This document shows positions 58,301-64,000 of a DNA stretch of 64,000 nt, piece by piece. A model generated the notes under the pieces. The model saw nothing but the letters and a program-made list of their open reading frames with translations. It ran no database searches and was not told the origin of the DNA. Positions within the stretch are counted from its first letter, which is position 1, and each line of letters starts with the position of its first letter. The stretch comes from Pocillopora verrucosa. Taxonomy: Eukaryota > Cnidaria > Anthozoa > Scleractinia > Pocilloporidae. The translations under genes and the position numbers were made by a program. The DNA is taken from assembly GCF_036669915.1 (NCBI RefSeq), contig NC_089313.1, forward strand, positions 16,879,075-16,943,074, in the 5' to 3' direction.

Positions 58301-61300
58301 AGCCACAGCTTTCCCAGGGTTCCAAGTTCAGTTGATGGTCTGGAAGCTCAAGAAAAATTGGAGAAATTTTCTGACCTATGGACATCATCCAAGGTTGGTA
58401 TCCTGTGGTGTTAGCTAGCTTCTACTTGGTACTTGATTGAATTCTCATGGTAGAGTTATGGGTGCTTTGGATACCTTTCAATGTTTTTTCACGCACTCAG
58501 CTTGCATTATTTTGGTTATGTCCCTGAGACAAACAAAGTGAAGTTCTTTAGCTGAAATTCAACTGTCAAGCCTTAACTTTTTGACTCATTGCAATATCAC
58601 CTTGAATGAAACACTAAGGTTATGAGAAAAGGAACTGATCACCATCGGAAGAAGTTCTTGATTGTTACACAAATTCTCCTCATCAGCATGTAAGGAAATG
58701 TTTAGAGAACAGTATAGAGAATAACCATATTGATGGTAGGATGTAAAGAGTAAATTAAAAGGTTTTGAAAACTTTACAACATTGCTAGAAAGTTTTAAGT
58801 GTTGGTTGATGCACATGGAAAATAGATTGCATTTTATCCTAGACTGTGAATATTAATTGAACTGTGGTACATTCCTATGGTAGAATTGCTGGTATAAATT
58901 TTGTATTTCTGATTGCACTTATGGATTGAATCCTATTTTAGCCAAGAAGATACAAGAAAATGAGTGTTGGTGAGTGTTATCAGACTAATGCTTGTTAGCA
59001 ATTATGGTTACATGTTTTGAGTATATTCAGAGAATACAGTAAATAGTTGACTCTTTAACTCCCAAGACTTACTAAGGGGATTTTACTTTACTTTATCATT
59101 ACATTTTTAAGCAGAAGGGTGACGAGAGGAAAGAAAAATATTGATTAAAGGATATTGATTGATTCAGCAAGAAATTCTCAAAGCAAAAATCAAGAGAAAT
59201 GTATGGGAGACAGTGTTGAGTATTGATGTTTTGATCTTGGAAGTGAAAAGTGTTCACGCATTTAGTCATTTTGCTGATCAGTCCCAGCTTTAAGATCCAA
59301 CATGTTATTACCAAAACATGCAGTAAAGTTCAATGCCAAATTTATGAGCTCTCTGTATGCTGTGATCAGTTGTTCTCGTAACAGACATTTTGAATCCAAA
59401 TTTACCAGTCTCAACTTTGGAATGTGACCTTTGAACCTAAGAAATATTGCACTTATTTCCTGAGTATCTCAGGTTGAACTCAACAGTGTGCTGTGTATAG
59501 AGGTAGTGAACAGATACTGTAACAACTCTTTTATCAGTGTTGTCCACCATTCTGAAAGCTCCTTACAAAATTGTGAAAGTCCTGAGCATATCAGCAGTAT
59601 TCAAGGATTGCAGGATACTTAATGTATTCTGTTTAATTTTTCAGCTGCACAGTTAAAGAGAACTAAGGAAGGACGCGTAGACATACAGTCTCCAGACTCG
59701 ATTCTCACTAGTATTCCCCTTCGTGTAAGTAATGTCCTTTGGTCATCATTTTTGTCACAGTCCTGCAAAGGAACATGACTTTTCAATATTTTGTTAACCC
59801 TTTCACTTCTCTTAATGACCAAGAAAGAATTTCCCCAACGATTTCCATACAATATCAAGCAGACAAGAGATGAGAATGAAGGAAAATATAGATAAGGGAA
59901 TTATAACTTGATCTGATACCAAATTCTTTAAATTAACATCATTAGAATTTTATGGTACATTGTAAGGAGAAGATATATTGTGTTGAAAAATTAATTCTAC
60001 GTAATCTTTTTGCAGTCTCTCATCAACCAGCGAACATTTAATATGTTGCCACAATGGTATCAGTACAAGTTAGTGACTTTACTACCAAAAGTTGACCGGG
60101 CAATAGGCCATGATGGAGCTTTAAGGTTTGTGCTTGGCATCCGTTGCTGATGCAAAGAAACAATATTGATCAAAACTTTGAGTCATTTTCATGTCTCAGT
60201 TAGATAGAGGAGAACCAGACAAGGGAATATTTGGATCTAGGTCATGATAAATGAATGGAGAGCTGGCAGGGGGCAGTACAACTCTTTCTCTTTCTCTTTT
60301 TTACGTCTACCCATCCTTCCCTACACAGGATAATTTAGAATTATCAACTGAGTTGATAATGTAAATTGGCCAATGTAAAGAGTTTCAAAGGTTTTGTCAG
60401 CATCCTGAAGCTCAAAACATCAGCTTTGAAACACTTAACAAAGGCCAATTTACATTATCAACTCAGTTGATAATACTAAATTACCCTGCTATACACTCCA
60501 CCGATGCAGCACCAAAGTTTATTCAAAAACGTACCCCCTTTATTCATCTGCCCAACACAGGTCAGCTTTTACTATGGTTTATTTTGAAATTGCATGCGCT
60601 AGGCCGTACAGATCTTAAAAGGAATTTCCTTATTTCTAACTAAATGTTTTTATGAGCAGCAGTAGATCAACAAACTGTTCTTTTTTATTTTCAGACCATC
60701 ACACACTGCATTCACAAATGAGTTCTTTGCAAGTGCATGTCATTCTTGGAAAGACAGGCTTCAGGATGGTAAGAGGCATAACTTTATGGAGCAATTTTCA
60801 ATTTATTATTCGAAGTAATCTGGGAATTATGAAAGCATTTACTCCAATACCATCCAGACTGGTCATAAATTGTTTTGTCTTATTAATTTTAAAGTAGCTA
60901 GTGATTCAGGAACAAGTAGCCAACACGGGGAACACTGTTAATACTCCAATCTATCATGTGGGACAGTCAGCAAGATCGCGTTTTTTACTAACAACTTCTA
61001 GTTTATGTTTCATGGATTGATTCCTTCTGCCCCCCAGGTGACTTTATGACTGATATGCAACAGAGGATGAAACAGGAGGAAGAGAGACTTGCAAAATTGG
61101 ATCCTTGGAAGGTGATGCAGAACGTAGTGTGTGATGATCAATTATTTGTGTGGCGCAAAGGTTTTTTTATTCTTAATTGTTAACAGTTACCTTTGCTGCA
61201 AAGTGGTTGACTTTATTATGTCTTTTCACACCCGCGTGAAATTTTTGCTTTGCAGGCCAAGTTCTTCGAGCCTGTCTGGGGAAAAAGGTATGTTACCTTG

Positions 61301-62208
61301 CTTTTGAATTTTTTTTTGTGTTTGTATCAAAAGGCGACCGTCAAAGAGAGGAATGACTGTACCACTCTTTAACTTTCCCTTATTTTCCGCACAGGAACAT
61401 TCCAGACAATTCTTTATCCCAAGACCCTACAGATTCCTACTTCACAGCCCCACTCTCCCCGGCGCCAGCCTCGTCACCAAGAAGCACCATGACTGCAAAC
61501 CATAAGGATCCCACCCTGGGTAGGTCACAACTCAAATCACCAAGGGTGGCAAGTGGTATGATACAACCGCTGACAGTACCTGTACAAAAACTACCGGCGC
61601 ATTGTCTTCCTAAACGAGTCACCGAGTCAAGGAGATCCGAAGCCGCTAAACAGCTCCGTGCGAACGCACGTACGTCTCGACCGCGGTCCATACCAATTTA
61701 CAAAATGGTCACTGTGGCGGTTGCCACAGAAGCTCTTAAAGCTGTAAGAACTTGCGCTCCACCGTCCATGCTTACTGCTAGTACGGTGTACGCGAAAAAA
61801 CGGACAATAAAGACGCCTTGTAGTGAGGCTTCAACTGACAGCGCGTTGTCTCGAGAAACGTCAGCAGCTTCCATTTCTACTCCGTCGATTCTATCCCACG
61901 ATGCTGTAGAGCTCCGTGCTCCCGCCTCCCTCATAAAACCGAGACCTCCATCCCGTGCTGCCATGCGTCAACAGGTGGCAGCCAACCGGGAGGATCTAAC
62001 ACGACGAGGCTCTGCTTCGGGCACTGCTACAAGAGGTGGCTTTACGTCGACTACGGTGTCCGCTAAGAACTTTAACAGATCGATGCTGCTTAAGAGTTGT
62101 TCTTGCCGTCTGAAAGCGATGGAGGTTTGCAGAAAATGCGGAGCATTCTGCCACGATGACTGTATCAGCGCGGCCCAGCTCTGTAACTCGTGCGTCAGTG
62201 TTAACTGA
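55368..62208 (+). CDS. ASXL: Additional sex combs-like protein (ASXL homologue, 687 aa, 13 coding exons)
   Basis: Exons 55368-55433, 55542-55621, 56565-56676, 57100-57133, 57453-57835, 58217-58393, 58942-58969, 59645-59724, 60016-60125, 60695-60768, 61038-61111, 61256-61287, 61395-62208. They add up to one frame. Residues 14-86 are a HARE-HTH domain ([20 protein letters not shown], then [20 protein letters not shown]), which binds DNA. Residues about 300-415 are the DEUBAD domain, with [30 protein letters not shown] and the NEF motif at 365-367 in [13 protein letters not shown]. In the family this domain activates the BAP1 deubiquitinase that removes H2AK119 ubiquitin. Residues 651-687 are the C-terminal atypical PHD ([20 protein letters not shown], ending CNSCVSVN). 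The protein is under half the length of human ASXL1 because the mid-region is short. The 28-base exon 7 and the weak donor after exon 6 (AAG|GTTGGT) are the least certain points. Confidence 0.92.
56198..56222. repeat. (TTTA)n microsatellite
   Basis: About six TTTA units in intron 2 of ASXL. Confidence 0.8.
57168..57378. repeat. MITE-like element, family I (ASXL intron)
   Basis: CTTTAACTCCCATTAATGAC to TGATCTTAGGAGTGAAGGGG. The interior TACAATATCAATACAATATC and ACAAGTGGTGAGAAT is family I. Confidence 0.7.
59052..59256. repeat. MITE-like element, family I (ASXL intron, degraded)
   Basis: CTCTTTAACTCCCAAGACTT on the left and TTGATCTTGGAAGTGAAAAG on the right. The interior is shortened and diverged. 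Confidence 0.55.
59796..59995. repeat. MITE-like element, family I (ASXL intron)
   Basis: AACCCTTTCACTTCTCTTAA, TACAATATCAAGCAGACAAG and TTGATCTGATACCAAATTCT mark a family I copy with an eroded right end. Confidence 0.6.
60336..60488. repeat. Inverted-repeat element with ATTATCAACTCAGTTGATAAT ends
   Basis: The left arm has AGAATTATCAACTGAGTTGA and GTAAATTGGCC. The right arm has GGCCAATTTACATTATCAAC and TCAGTTGATAATACT. The TATC-AACT core is itself palindromic. A single degraded half-copy is at about 57957-58020 in another ASXL intron. Confidence 0.75.
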
Positions 62209-64000
62209 CCGACGCCACATGCAATATGTTCATATCATTCTGGTCTTAAAAATTAAATTTCACTTGTCCTTAATAGAGATAATCGCGCTTCCGTTGCCAC
62301 CAGAAAGTTAACACCTCACGGTTGAGTTTTTGTTCACTATTATTATTATTTCTCTGTTTGCTTTTACCTTTGCTTTTTGAGATCTTTCCAAATGTTAGAC
62401 AGATTTCGCTTGATGTGAATGCCTCGTTGGCGTCAAAACCGCGCGATTTTTAGTACTAAATACTTCGCCTCCATGAACAAGACCAGAGGGAAAAGTTTTT
62501 ACATCGCTTACCAGTCTATTTTTGATTTTGATTTCAAAAAAGTGTAAACTTAAACAAAAAAAAGCCGTCAAAAACTTTCAGGGTGACTGCGGTAGCGCGA
62601 TAATAGCTGTAACATTTAAGGTAGACAAACTTTTAATCATCTTTTTTAAATCTTAAGTCGTATCACGATAACCGTTGAGCCTCAGGCTTTATTGTACAAG
62701 ACACTCACTAACACAGATTGGTCACTTCAGGAGCTAAATCACAGTATATACATTTTGAAAAATTGTCCCCTAAGTTTTTAAGTTTGTGTTCTGTTCTATA
62801 GTCCAGTCTTCTCCTCCAAGATGCAATTTTCCTTTGAATGCCCAAAGGAATCTGGTATTGTGAAGGCTATCACTGCGCTCTGTGACTGATCCAGAAAACT
62901 CGCGCCACTTTTCAACCGATCACAATCTCGCTTGGTCACCAGCGTTTTCCCGCGTCTTTTCCAATTTGTTTGACGCTAGAATTCATTGGCACACGAGAAA
63001 ATTTTACAATTGGTTGCTGTGGTTAGTTTTGTTTTTCGTTTACGACTCTCAATTGAGAAGGGCACAAACGGTACTTATAAACTAATGCAGGTATAGTGTC
63101 AGATTTGGCTAGAAGCGACACAAAATTTCGTGTTCCCTTGACCCTTTGTGACCAAAAGAGAATAACTCCCTACAATACTGATACATTTTCACGATACAAA
63201 GCGACGAGAAAATGGAAAAACATCCAGGGTATATGGTTTGATGAAACTCGAAATTCTCAGAACCAAAATTGTAGTAAAAGTATGGAACATGGTTTCAGAG
63301 AATTGTAAGTTTGAGAGCGAAAGGGTTTTAGTTCGCGATGTTGTGAAAAAACGACCAATCCTATCTGTAAGCTCCATGACATTCTGTTAACTGAAAGTTT
63401 CTTTATTTCTGTCGTAAGTAGAGTACAAGAACAGATAGGACAATTTATGAGAATTATGTTAGAAACATGAGATTATAATATTGTAAATAATGACTTCAAA
63501 TGACCAGGTCAGTCGGATTTAAAAGAGGAAAAAAAATTATTACATTCAGCTGTCCTGGGCCGTTTTTAATAAATAATTGATGTTTTGACATTTTAATGTT
63601 ATAATGAGATGACTGCTACCGTTGTCGTGTGGAAAGCAAAGGGAATCTTGGTGCCTTTTTTCCGAATACCGTGGAAGTTATCGTAGTTATCTTCTGAAAC
63701 TGACGATGAAATTCAGGGATTCAGTGAGAAAACTCTGACCCATTCAGCCTCCAAACCCAAAGTTGTAACCATAAAAGACCGTAACGTCATGTAGCCTGGG
63801 AGTTTCTCCGCCCGTGGGAAAATTTAAAAGCAGTTGGGAGGAGGTTAGCAAGGGATCTGGGACTAATTACAATTGCCAGACCCTTTGCTGTCAGCTCCAG
63901 ACCTCTTGCCGACTAATACAGGGAGTTTAAGATCCACGTTTGTTTCTAAATACGTGCAACCGCAAACGTCTAGGAATTACGTGACCAGACTCCAGTGTTC
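62209..64000. other. 3' flank of ASXL and intergenic DNA
   Basis: An ATTAAA at 62252-62257, 44 bases after the stop, is a candidate polyadenylation signal. A degraded MITE-like copy lies at about 63112-63330 (CCCTTGACCCTTTGTGACCA ... GAGAGCGAAAGGGTTTTAG). No gene was recognised. Confidence 0.45.

Noticed and set aside
1..64000. CRISPR arrays, operons, prokaryotic or viral genes, tRNA genes
   Set aside because: None seen; gene structure is eukaryotic with introns throughout, and no cloverleaf or repeat-spacer pattern was noticed by reading.

Overview
Eukaryotic genomic DNA, AT-rich (roughly 37-38% GC by eye). Genes are widely spaced with GT/AG introns, and small inverted-repeat elements are abundant. 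Gene content (tandem animal haem peroxidases, ASXL, TMEM68, GAREM-like CABIT/SAM protein, COX6C, PTB adaptor) is metazoan. Short introns, the repeat style and duplicated peroxidases fit an anthozoan cnidarian, probably a stony coral. The species is not determined from sequence, and all exon boundaries are manual readings of frame and splice sites.

Region 1 (1-33 kb) is a tandem array of three secreted haem peroxidases on the + strand. Copy 1 (1-3515) enters the window truncated at its 5' end. Copy 2 (promoter about 5680, CDS 8894-14601, 792 aa) is its recent duplicate, alike even in introns and 3' flank. Copy 3 (promoter about 25824, CDS 27712-32852, 801 aa) is an older relative with the same exon plan. 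Copies 2 and 3 each have a TATA box, a short untranslated first exon, a long first intron, and an ATG five bases after the next acceptor. Between copies 2 and 3 lies a 2.13-kb tandem array (about 15550-20955). It shares sequence with copy 2's intron and flank and carries a histone-type 3' stem-loop in each complete unit.

Region 2 (34.8-49 kb): an intronless PTB-domain adaptor on the - strand (34814-35854) with an ARH-like AP-2-binding motif. Then come TMEM68 on the - strand (eight coding exons, 46529-40321, 298 aa) and, head to head 451 bp away, an intronless CABIT+SAM GAREM-like signalling adaptor on the + strand (46981-48588).

Region 3 (49-54 kb): repeat-rich DNA with COX6C on the - strand (53802-53584) and a partial, opposite-strand duplicate of its C-terminal coding part at 51271-51373.

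Region 4 (55.3-62.2 kb): a compact ASXL Polycomb-group gene in 13 coding exons (687 aa) retaining the HARE-HTH, DEUBAD and C-terminal PHD modules. The remainder to 64 kb shows no gene.

Two related families of about 200-bp MITE-like elements with termini like AACCCTTTAACTCCC are scattered through 33-63 kb, together with foldback elements, minisatellites and a decayed Penelope-type retroelement fragment.
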